Shown piece after piece: positions 1-5,474 of a stretch of DNA of 6,293 nt. Position 1 is the first letter of the stretch. Every line of letters begins with the position of its first letter. Both the position numbers and the translations under genes were made by a program. The notes beneath the pieces were generated by a model, which ran no database searches, was not told the DNA's origin, and worked only from the letters and a program-made list of their open reading frames with translations. The stretch is from LW23 sp041287705 (GTDB lineage Bacteria; Verrucomicrobiota; Verrucomicrobiia; Methylacidiphilales; UBA1321): contig JBGGNE010000565.1 of the NCBI GenBank assembly GCA_041287705.1, forward strand, positions 1-6,293, given 5' to 3'.

Positions 1-13
1 TTGGAAGCTGCGC

Positions 14-2062
14 TTAAACCGAACGCCTGCGCCCGGGCGGACCGGGACGTCTGCGACGATGCGCCGGCACAGGAGGGCGGCGTACAGGAGGCACAGGCTG
101 GGGTGGAGGAGACGCTTTCGGCTCATACCCACCCGCGCCATAGCCCGATGAGCCATAACCGCTGCCGCCACCAGGGGAACCCCCGCCATAATTGCCGCCG
201 CCACTTCCCCCGCCACCACCGGGCGGGCGGTAGCCGCCGGAATAGCCGCCGCTGCCATAGCCACCCTGGCTGCCATCATCCCGTCCGCGATTGTTGCCGG
301 AGCTTCCTGTGGCGCTCACGGCCAGTTTGGGACGCTGGCGGTTCGGCATCTGGATCCCCAGCTTGCGGCCAACCATGTTCGCCATCTCGGTAGCTTCTGG
401 AATCGCAAGCCACACGCTGACGATGAAGTAAGCGCCCGCACCCAGAATAATGCACAGCATCAGTGCGGCCACACAGTGCCAGAACGGCTGTGAGGCGGGC
501 TTGGTAATAAATTCTACACCCGCCGCCGTAGCTCCGCAGGCGATTGTGGCGCACGATACTTTGATGAAGAACGACGCCCACATGTCCATGCTGCCACAGT
601 TTACCCGCTTGTTGAGCGCGTAGAGCAACTGCAGGAAGTTGATCTGGGCGATCAGTCCGGTGCTCAGAGCCAGGCCGACAATGCCCAGCTTGAAGTAGAA
701 CATGAAGATGGTGTTGAAGATCAGGTTGAACAGGATCCCCAGCATGCTGACGTTAAAGGGAGTGCGCGGCTGATCCAGCGCATAGAAGCACGGCACAAGC
801 ACCTTGATGGCGGCATAGGCGCTCAGCCCGACCGTGTAGGCCTGCAGCGCCTGCGCGGCGTACATCACGTCGTAGCTATGGAAGTTCAGACCGCCGTAAA
901 TCAGATGAATCAGCGGACGAGCAAGTACCGCCAGCCCTACTGCCGCAGGCAGCGTGAGATAGAACGCGCGCCGCAGCGCTTCCTGTACCGCATCGCCAAA
1001 GCCGCTCAGATCGCCTTTGGCCTGAAGCTTGGCCACGGCCGGCAGTGTCACCGTCGCAATAGCCACGCCAAAGACGCCGATCGGAAACTGCATGAGCCGG
1101 AACGCGCAGTTCAGCCACACGCGACCGCCATGAATGGACGACGCAAACACGCCGTTGACCAGTACGTTGACCTGAACCGCCGCCCCCGCAATGGCCGCCG
1201 GAACCGCCAGCGCCAGCACCTGCATCAGCCGTGGATCTCGAAAGTTAAGTTGCCATCGGTATCGAAATCCCAGCTGGTAGAGCGTCGGCAACTGCATCAC
1301 CAGCTGCGCCAGCCCACCCAGCATCACGCCAATAGTGAAGCACAACATGCCGGTCTGCCCGAACTTGGGGTGCCATATATCCTTCTGCGGCTCAAACCAA
1401 TAGGCCAGACTGACGCCGATAAGCACCGACGTGATATTAAAAACAGTAGACGCCGATGCAGGCAACCCGAAGATCTGTCGCGCGTTCAGCACCCCCATCA
1501 CCACCGCTGCCACGGAGACGAACAGGATGAAGGGAAACATCACCCGCGTGTACATCGCCGTTATCTCGATCTTGCCGGCTACGTTGGCGAAACCCGGGTT
1601 GGTAACGTATACAAGCTGCGGAGCCAGAATAATGCCCAGCAGACACAATACGCCCACCACCAGCAGCAAAAATGAGAGGACAAGCCGCGCCAGATCCCAC
1701 GCGCTGGCGGCGCCGTCTTTCTCCTGCACCTTGGTGAAGACTGTGGTGAAGGCTGTGGACAGCGCTCCCTCCGCAAAGAGATCGCGCAGCAGATTGGGGA
1801 GCTGAAACGCCGCGTAATACGCGTCTGCAAAAATGCTGGAGCCGAACAGTCGCGAGATAATGGCCTCGCGCACCAGACCCATCATGCGCGACCCGATCAC
1901 CGCCACGCCGACAATCAGTGCATTGCGCCGGCGCCCTGCGGATTCCCTGCTGGCCGCGCCCGCGGAACTCCCCGACGATGAAGAAGCGCCCGAGGAAGGC
2001 GCCCCCCCGCCAGGTGATGGCGTGGGTGATCCTGGAGGCTGTCGGCGGATGGGCGTGGGCAT
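14..2062 (-). CDS. murJ: MurJ/MviN lipid II flippase with long low-complexity tails
   Basis: Flips the lipid-linked peptidoglycan precursor lipid II across the inner membrane. The product is 682 residues against roughly 510-550 usual for the family. The polytopic core spans about residues 47-555 and carries MurJ hallmarks: SRMMGLVRE near the start of TM1 (R59, R65), the ADAYYAAFQLPNLLRDLFAEGA block (D80, R93, E98), FRLMQFPIGVFGVA (R322, corresponding to the essential R270 of E. coli; the preceding Asp is Phe here) and FYALDQPRTP (about 426-434). Residues 2-45 are Ser/Gly/Pro-rich. Residues 600-646 are Gly/Tyr-rich, and 647-682 are Pro/Arg-rich. The ATG at 2062 is the only in-frame Met between the start of the open frame and TM1. 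It has no clear Shine-Dalgarno, so the start is less certain than the identity. The frame stays open a further 234 bases upstream, but that part reads as non-protein-like sequence and overlaps the divergent gene. Family assignment is very secure. Confidence 0.95.
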   Translation of the reverse strand: MPTPIRRQPPGSPTPSPGGGAPSSGASSSSGSSAGAASRESAGRRRNALIVGVAVIGSRMMGLVREAIISRLFGSSIFADAYYAAFQLPNLLRDLFAEGALSTAFTTVFTKVQEKDGAASAWDLARLVLSFLLLVVGVLCLLGIILAPQLVYVTNPGFANVAGKIEITAMYTRVMFPFILFVSVAAVVMGVLNARQIFGLPASASTVFNITSVLIGVSLAYWFEPQKDIWHPKFGQTGMLCFTIGVMLGGLAQLVMQLPTLYQLGFRYRWQLNFRDPRLMQVLALAVPAAIAGAAVQVNVLVNGVFASSIHGGRVWLNCAFRLMQFPIGVFGVAIATVTLPAVAKLQAKGDLSGFGDAVQEALRRAFYLTLPAAVGLAVLARPLIHLIYGGLNFHSYDVMYAAQALQAYTVGLSAYAAIKVLVPCFYALDQPRTPFNVSMLGILFNLIFNTIFMFYFKLGIVGLALSTGLIAQINFLQLLYALNKRVNCGSMDMWASFFIKVSCATIACGATAAGVEFITKPASQPFWHCVAALMLCIILGAGAYFIVSVWLAIPEATEMANMVGRKLGIQMPNRQRPKLAVSATGSSGNNRGRDDGSQGGYGSGGYSGGYRPPGGGGGSGGGNYGGGSPGGGSGYGSSGYGAGGYEPKASPPPQPVPPVRRPPVPAHRRRRPGPPGRRRSV
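125..265 (-). repeat. Gly/Tyr-rich low-complexity segment of the murJ C-terminus
   Basis: This stretch encodes 47 residues made almost entirely of Gly, Tyr and Ser, with recurring GGY, SGY and GGGS units. It is followed by 36 residues rich in Pro and Arg up to the stop. The segment lies after the last membrane helix of MurJ and, by the usual topology, would be cytoplasmic. The DNA is a degenerate GGN/TAY repeat, so slippage could change its length between strains. Nothing in the sequence indicates a specific function. Confidence 0.8.
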
Positions 2063-2222
2063 GCGGGGGAGGAAGCGTCGGCTTTGTAGAGAAGACGGAT
2101 GTATAGCTGAAGCCGCGCCGCTTGACCAGCATGACGCAGAGCCCTTTTTTGGCAAAATTCCCGACCCGCAAAGGTGCAGGGTCGCCTTTAAGCTGCTATC
2201 GTGAAGAAAGACATCTTTCGTT
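2063..2222. other. Divergent intergenic region between murJ and the 107-residue gene
   Basis: The 160 bases between the two divergent starts must hold both promoters. I found no convincing -35/-10 pair for either direction. A TTGGCA at 2149-2154 could be a plus-strand -35, but nothing like a -10 follows at the right spacing. A short inverted repeat lies at 2162-2184. The 5' side of the murJ start is pyrimidine-rich on the coding strand and has no Shine-Dalgarno. Confidence 0.5.
2162..2184. promoter_or_regulatory. Inverted repeat CGACCC-N11-GGGTCG, possible operator
   Basis: Perfect 6-base arms at 2162-2167 and 2179-2184 are separated by 11 bases, giving a 17-base centre-to-centre spacing compatible with a dimeric regulator site. 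It sits in the only divergent promoter region of the window. It is not followed by a T-run on either strand and both flanking genes point away from it, so a terminator role is unlikely. Arms this short can occur by chance. Confidence 0.25.
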
Positions 2223-2546
2223 ATGCAATACCTCGTGCTTGGCGCAGAAATTCTGACGGGCCATCCGCTTAAAGATGAGTTTGGCGACCCACACACGAAG
2301 CTGGATTACCATGCTTTGCCTCTGAGCAATAACCTGAAGCAGCGTATACACGACTGGGACATCGCAAGCTCGGCAGTCCTGAATGCGTTGATGCGCGGCC
2401 TGTGTAAGAAAGAATTTGAGGAAAGTTTTCGCACCATGGACGCGGAAGGGATAGCCCTTGCGCGCTGCATTGCCCACGAACTGGGCGATGCCGTTAAGAT
2501 TAAATATTACAGCGAGGACAAAGCCATATGGATATCCGTGGAATGA
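2223..2546 (+). CDS. Small soluble protein of unknown function (107 aa)
   Basis: A short protein without membrane segment or signal peptide. After a variable first 30 residues it shows the order LPLS (32-35), RIHDWD (41-46), a spacer with AVLN, F65/F69, DAEGIALAR (73-81), ELG (86-88) and KIKYYSED (92-99). From memory this order resembles a widespread family of small hypothetical proteins in which an LPLS-type helix start, a W-D pair and a G-x-A-L...ELG...V-x-Y ending recur. That resemblance is recollection, not a search result, and no biochemical function follows from it. The last 19 bases overlap the next gene, so the two are probably translated as a pair. The DNA is visibly more A+T-rich than murJ. 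The start has only a weak purine-rich stretch upstream (AAGAAAG, about 14 bases before the ATG). Confidence 0.72.
   Translation: MQYLVLGAEILTGHPLKDEFGDPHTKLDYHALPLSNNLKQRIHDWDIASSAVLNALMRGLCKKEFEESFRTMDAEGIALARCIAHELGDAVKIKYYSEDKAIWISVE
2514..2518 (+). promoter_or_regulatory. Ribosome binding site GAGGA for the 170-residue gene
   Basis: GAGGA lies 9 bases before the ATG at 2528, inside the end of the preceding coding region. It favours this ATG over the internal Met codons 6 and 14 and supports translation coupled to the upstream gene. Confidence 0.6.
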
Positions 2547-3040
2547 TCGTGAACTGGCACAATGAAATGCATAAGACTCCGGCTCTCGCTTTCGCAAAAC
2601 TGCGCTTTTACCAAAAAGTTCTGGCCGTCGCAGCAATGTGCCTCGTTCTGGGAGTGCTTCTCTTCGTGGGAGCTGCCCTGGGATTTTGCTATGCAGTAGC
2701 TCATATGATGGATGATCCAACCTGCCATTTTCAAAATGGCATTATCATGAGCAATGGGGGAAGCAGCATGGGCATCCAAATTCACGACAAAAATGGTGAA
2801 TTCCTGGTGGATGGGAATATCGACCGCATCAGCTACGAAACAGGGTCATGGCGAAATGTGGTTATCATGGCCTATTATCCCAACGAATTTTATTGGAAAC
2901 GGCATCCCGAGGACTCTCCCTCAGCTACCGTGAAAACACGCGTGGCCCGACTGGATCTTCGCACCCTGGAAGTAAAGCATCTGCCGGACACAGACGGCGC
3001 CACCGCCAAAACGCTCCAGCCCGCTAGCGACTGGTTCTGA
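2528..3040 (+). CDS. Single-pass membrane protein of unknown function (170 aa)
   Basis: I do not recognise a named family. Residues 1-30 form a short, mildly basic N-terminus; 31-58 are a strongly hydrophobic membrane segment; residues 60-170 form a soluble domain with β-rich character (alternating patterns such as MGIQIHDKNGEFLVDGNIDRI and RVARLDLRTLEVKHL). The positive N-terminus (K24, R26, K30) suggests the soluble domain lies outside the cytoplasm. The C-terminal part, with a VDGNIDRI strand and a TRVARLDLRTLEV strand around YYPNEFYWKR, resembles a single small β-domain but I cannot assign it. The gene overlaps its upstream partner by 19 bases and has a clear GAGGA site. Its last 17 bases overlap the end of the opposing transpeptidase gene. 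Base composition is A+T-richer than the neighbours. A 19-base palindrome lies within it at codons 66-72. Confidence 0.75.
   Translation: MDIRGMIVNWHNEMHKTPALAFAKLRFYQKVLAVAAMCLVLGVLLFVGAALGFCYAVAHMMDDPTCHFQNGIIMSNGGSSMGIQIHDKNGEFLVDGNIDRISYETGSWRNVVIMAYYPNEFYWKRHPEDSPSATVKTRVARLDLRTLEVKHLPDTDGATAKTLQPASDWF
2723..2741. repeat. Perfect 9-base-arm palindrome inside the 170-residue gene
   Basis: TGCCATTTT and AAAATGGCA flank a single central C at 2732, a perfect inverted repeat with no other interruption. It lies just after the membrane segment, in codons for HFQNG. In RNA the short centre would force a slightly reduced stem of about 7-8 pairs. As DNA it looks like a symmetrical protein-binding site. 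No T-run follows on the plus strand. Confidence 0.6.
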
Positions 3041-4232
3041 CAGCCTGCGTGGCAGCTGGGGCGGGAGAAGCAGCGGCCGGCAGCGGATATTTCGCCAGAG
3101 CAGTGCGAATGCGGTCATAAAGTTGTGGAGTCCACTTAGGCGATTTCGCCAAAGCAGCTGACACATCGGCATCCGTTGCGGCGGCTTCCAGCGAGCGTGT
3201 ACGGAAATCCCAGGGTGCCAGCAGGATACGGAAATTCTCCAGCCTGGCCATACGCCCGCCCAGCACAAAAATCTCCTCAATCGCCCGATCACCCATGGCC
3301 AGGCAGCCGATGGAAACGGCTCGACCGTGGATCATGATGTCGCCACCCAGTTTATCGCGGCCATCCTCTTTGGCGCGGTCGCGATCGTAGTCGCTGGGGT
3401 AATTGACGCGCAGCGAAAGATGATACGAGCTGTTAGGGTTCAGCAGTTCCACCCGGTAAAGACCCTCGGGCACCTGACCATCACCCTCGCGCAGCTTCGG
3501 TCCCTGCCCCCCGCTGGCCGCGCGGATCGCGTAAGTTTTGATCAGCGCATACTTCTTATCCGCGCCGGCGGCGTAGAGCTGAAGACGCTTCTCCTCCTTC
3601 AACCCCACCAGCGTGGCGTAGACCGGCGGAAAAGCGATGCCCGCTTTCTTAAAAGCAGGCTGCAGGCGCTCGATGGCCGTGGGAGCGAACTGTGTCAGCC
3701 GCTCCGCAATAGTGTATGGCCCCTTGGGCTTGACGGGGGCAGGAGGAACGTGGGTCGCGTCATAGCTGCCATCTTCAACAGTAAGTTCTTGCACTTTAGG
3801 GGATGCCGGAGCGGGCAGGGAAGGGGCGGTGGCTGCGGCCGACGTAGAGGGCGGAAGCTGGGGCGGTGCAGCAGGCATGTCGCGCGATTCGCCATCACCC
3901 AGACCCTGGGGCGAGGCAGCGCCGTTCCGGCGAGAGCTATACGCGTTGGTATCCGCCGCAATGTCATCCTCGCCTTCCTGTCCCGGCTGAGCGGGACCCA
4001 GCCTCGCCATGCGCAGCGCCTCACGCAGCCAGGATGCCGTTACGGAAGGCGGCACCAGCGCGATAGTGGCGATAACGACGGCCGTTATCAGAGTCAGCAC
4101 GGTCTGCACCAGACGACGCCTGCTGACGGGCTCCGGCGCCTCGGCAAACGGGCGGCGAGTGGGAGTGACCGTGACAGGGCGGGTGGCCTGGCCTATTCGG
4201 GATAGGAAAGCGCGTGTGGTAAAGTCTCTCAT
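3024..4232 (-). CDS. Membrane-anchored YafK/DpaA-type L,D-transpeptidase (YkuD domain)
   Basis: A 402-residue envelope enzyme. Residues 1-38 are cytoplasmic, 41-64 form a membrane anchor, 75-170 are a Pro/Ala/Ser-rich linker, and the YkuD catalytic domain covers about 200-342. The family landmark GPKLREGDGQVPEG is at 244-257. The active site reads IHGRAVSIGC at 301-310, with H302 and the nucleophile C310, followed by LAMGD. This short His-Cys spacing and the SIGC-LAM signature match the E. coli YafK (DpaA/LdtF) group, not the classical SHGC enzymes. In E. coli, YafK/DpaA cuts the bond between peptidoglycan and Braun lipoprotein. Whether that substrate exists here is unknown, so the exact activity (amidase, transpeptidase or carboxypeptidase) is an inference. 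The extra C-terminal 60 residues are Ala/Pro-rich. The ATG at 4232 keeps the anchor in the protein; no better in-frame start lies upstream before a stop. The start lacks a strong Shine-Dalgarno. Confidence 0.9.
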   Translation of the reverse strand: MRDFTTRAFLSRIGQATRPVTVTPTRRPFAEAPEPVSRRRLVQTVLTLITAVVIATIALVPPSVTASWLREALRMARLGPAQPGQEGEDDIAADTNAYSSRRNGAASPQGLGDGESRDMPAAPPQLPPSTSAAATAPSLPAPASPKVQELTVEDGSYDATHVPPAPVKPKGPYTIAERLTQFAPTAIERLQPAFKKAGIAFPPVYATLVGLKEEKRLQLYAAGADKKYALIKTYAIRAASGGQGPKLREGDGQVPEGLYRVELLNPNSSYHLSLRVNYPSDYDRDRAKEDGRDKLGGDIMIHGRAVSIGCLAMGDRAIEEIFVLGGRMARLENFRILLAPWDFRTRSLEAAATDADVSAALAKSPKWTPQLYDRIRTALAKYPLPAAASPAPAATQAVRTSR

Positions 4233-4399
4233 CTTGCACCCAGCCGGGCGGCATGGCGCTGGCGGCGGGTACAGCTATGTTCGCAGAAGTAGGGGCGGTT
4301 ATTTCAAGCACAAAATACTGAAAGGCGCGGAATAACCATCGCAACCTTAGTAAGTTGTTTAACTTCCGAGGTTTATTACCTGCTTTCGCGTGATTAATT
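4233..4399. other. Intergenic spacer between ldhA and the transpeptidase gene
   Basis: These 167 bases lie between two genes read in the same direction on the minus strand. The half next to ldhA is A+T-rich and contains the hairpin at 4343-4373. The half next to the transpeptidase start is G+C-rich. A separate promoter for the transpeptidase is likely given the distance, but I could not find a pair of boxes at standard spacing. Open frames crossing this spacer look like extensions of shadow frames, not genes. Confidence 0.5.
4343..4373. repeat. Interrupted hairpin downstream of ldhA
   Basis: Outer arms AACCT (4343-4347) and AGGTT (4369-4373) enclose inner arms AAGTT (4352-4356) and AACTT (4361-4365) around a GTTT loop, with a small asymmetric internal loop between them. 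It starts 27 bases past the ldhA stop, where a terminator would be expected. It is A+T-rich and has no T-run behind it on the minus strand, so it is not a standard intrinsic terminator. An mRNA 3'-end stabiliser or a regulator site for the transpeptidase are alternatives. Confidence 0.3.
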
Positions 4400-5404
4400 T
4401 TACTTTTTCGCTTCCTTGATTTCGTTCACCAGCGGCTCGCCTTTCTCGAAAGCGGCAAGGTTGCCCCATGTCGTGCTGGCAATGTTCTTAAGAGCATCAA
4501 TGGTCAGGAAAGCTTGGTGCGCCGTAATCAGCACGTTATTGAACGACAGAAGTCGCGCCAGCACATCATCTTGCAGAATCTGATCGCTGAGGTCGCGGAA
4601 GAAGAGGTGCTCTTCCTCCTCATAAACATCCAGACCCGCACCACCGATGTGGCCCGTCTTCAGCCCCTTGATGAGCGCGCGTGCATCCACAAGCGGTCCG
4701 CGGCTCGTGTTGATGATAAACACGCCGCGTTTCATCTTCTCCACCGCCTCCTCATTAATAATATGGAGCGTATCGGGAAGAAGCGGCACGTGCAGGGAAA
4801 TGATATCCGCCTCGCGCAGCATCGCATCCAGGGGCGCGTACTCAAAGCCGATCTCATCCGCAAACTGCTGGCGGGGAAAAGCGTCGTACGCCAGAATCCG
4901 CGCGCCAAAGCCCTTCATAATGCGGGCAAAGCAGAGCCCGATCTTGCCCGTACCCAGCAAGCCCACAGTCTTGCCGTGGATATCGAAACCGACAAGCCCG
5001 TCCAGCGAGTAGTTGTTATCGTGCACGCGGTTGGAAGCACGCGTGATCTTGCGGTTAAGCGCGAGGAGCAGTGCGGTGGCGTGCTCGGCAACCGCATAGG
5101 GTGAGTACTCCGGCACGCGCACCACGGGCAGACCCAGTTCGGCGGCGGCGGCAAGATCGACATTGTTGTAACCTGCGCAACGCATGGCAATGATGCGCAC
5201 TCCCAGCTCCTTCAGCCTGGTAAGCGTCTCGCGGTTCAGGCAATCGTTGACAAATGCCGTAACGGCCTGACATCCCGAAGCCAGCAGAGCCGTGCTCGCT
5301 TTCAGCTTTTCCTCAAAGAAAACAAGCTCATGCCCGGTGGCCTCATTTTGTCCCACCAGGGTAGCGCGCTCATACTTGTGCGTATCAAAGACAGCGACTT
5401 TCAT
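4400..5404 (-). CDS. ldhA: NAD-dependent D-lactate dehydrogenase (LdhA type)
   Basis: Reduces pyruvate to D-lactate with NADH in the cytosol, regenerating NAD+ during fermentation. The 334-residue product aligns by eye along its whole length with E. coli LdhA (329 aa): RCAGYNNVDL (75-84), VRVPEYSPYAVAEHA (95-109), the Rossmann motif GTGKIG (151-156) followed by an acidic D174 typical of NAD preference, NTSRGPLVD (232-240), DVYEEEEHLFF (259-269) and LITAHQAFLT (292-301). The catalytic trio is R235, E264 and H296. The start at 5404 gives the family N-terminus MKVAVFDT; the open frame continues 15 codons further upstream to 5449, but that extension is not family-like. No strong Shine-Dalgarno precedes the ATG. 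The gene stands 70 bases downstream of the cysteine-rich membrane protein gene in the same direction, so shared transcription is possible. Other 2-hydroxyacid dehydrogenases are less likely because the DVYE-x-E-x-x-LFF stretch is specific to this subgroup. Confidence 0.95.
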   Translation of the reverse strand: MKVAVFDTHKYERATLVGQNEATGHELVFFEEKLKASTALLASGCQAVTAFVNDCLNRETLTRLKELGVRIIAMRCAGYNNVDLAAAAELGLPVVRVPEYSPYAVAEHATALLLALNRKITRASNRVHDNNYSLDGLVGFDIHGKTVGLLGTGKIGLCFARIMKGFGARILAYDAFPRQQFADEIGFEYAPLDAMLREADIISLHVPLLPDTLHIINEEAVEKMKRGVFIINTSRGPLVDARALIKGLKTGHIGGAGLDVYEEEEHLFFRDLSDQILQDDVLARLLSFNNVLITAHQAFLTIDALKNIASTTWGNLAAFEKGEPLVNEIKEAKK

Positions 5405-5409
5405 AAATA

Positions 5410-5446
5410 GATAGTCCGGAGTCTGGCGATGCAAACGCCGGGGCGT
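5410..5446 (-). promoter_or_regulatory. Upstream region of ldhA: weak promoter-like boxes and small hairpin
   Basis: Between the preceding stop and the ldhA ATG, the minus strand contains TTTGCA, then 16 bases, then TATCTA directly before the start codon. If used, transcription would begin at or beside the ATG and give a leaderless or nearly leaderless mRNA. A 4-base-stem hairpin (ACGC at 5435-5438, GCGT at 5443-5446) overlaps the upstream edge and is followed by TTTGC on the minus strand, too weak to call a terminator. Both boxes match consensus poorly. Confidence 0.2.
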
Positions 5447-5474
5447 CAATGGATAAAAGCGACGCGCCTCAGTC

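Noticed and set aside
1..393. Plus-strand open frame of 130 codons opposite the murJ tail
   Set aside because: It is the complement of the Gly/Tyr and Pro/Arg repeat region, giving a Cys/His/Arg-rich nonsense product. murJ on the other strand fully explains this DNA.
878..1675. Long plus-strand open frame opposite the murJ core
   Set aside because: The product is Arg/Gln/His-rich with no domain-like pattern, and the opposite strand carries well-conserved MurJ motifs across the entire span.
1437..2171. Minus-strand frame overlapping the 5' part of murJ in another register
   Set aside because: I considered whether its first codons might be the true murJ N-terminus joined by a frameshift. The peptide shows no MurJ features, and the murJ frame is intact from the ATG at 2062.
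2162..2184. Intrinsic terminator at the CGACCC/GGGTCG repeat
   Set aside because: Both flanking genes point away from it and there is no T-run on either side. Kept only as a possible operator.
3327..4205. Plus-strand open frame of 292 codons opposite the transpeptidase gene
   Set aside because: Arg/Gly-rich, no recognisable features. The YkuD active site and membrane anchor are on the other strand.
4021..4344. Minus-strand frame covering the transpeptidase 5' end and the spacer
   Set aside because: It overlaps the start and membrane anchor of the transpeptidase in a different register and has a His/Pro-rich, non-domain composition.
4514..5104. Plus-strand open frame opposite ldhA
   Set aside because: ldhA on the minus strand has all its catalytic and cofactor motifs, so this is an antisense shadow.
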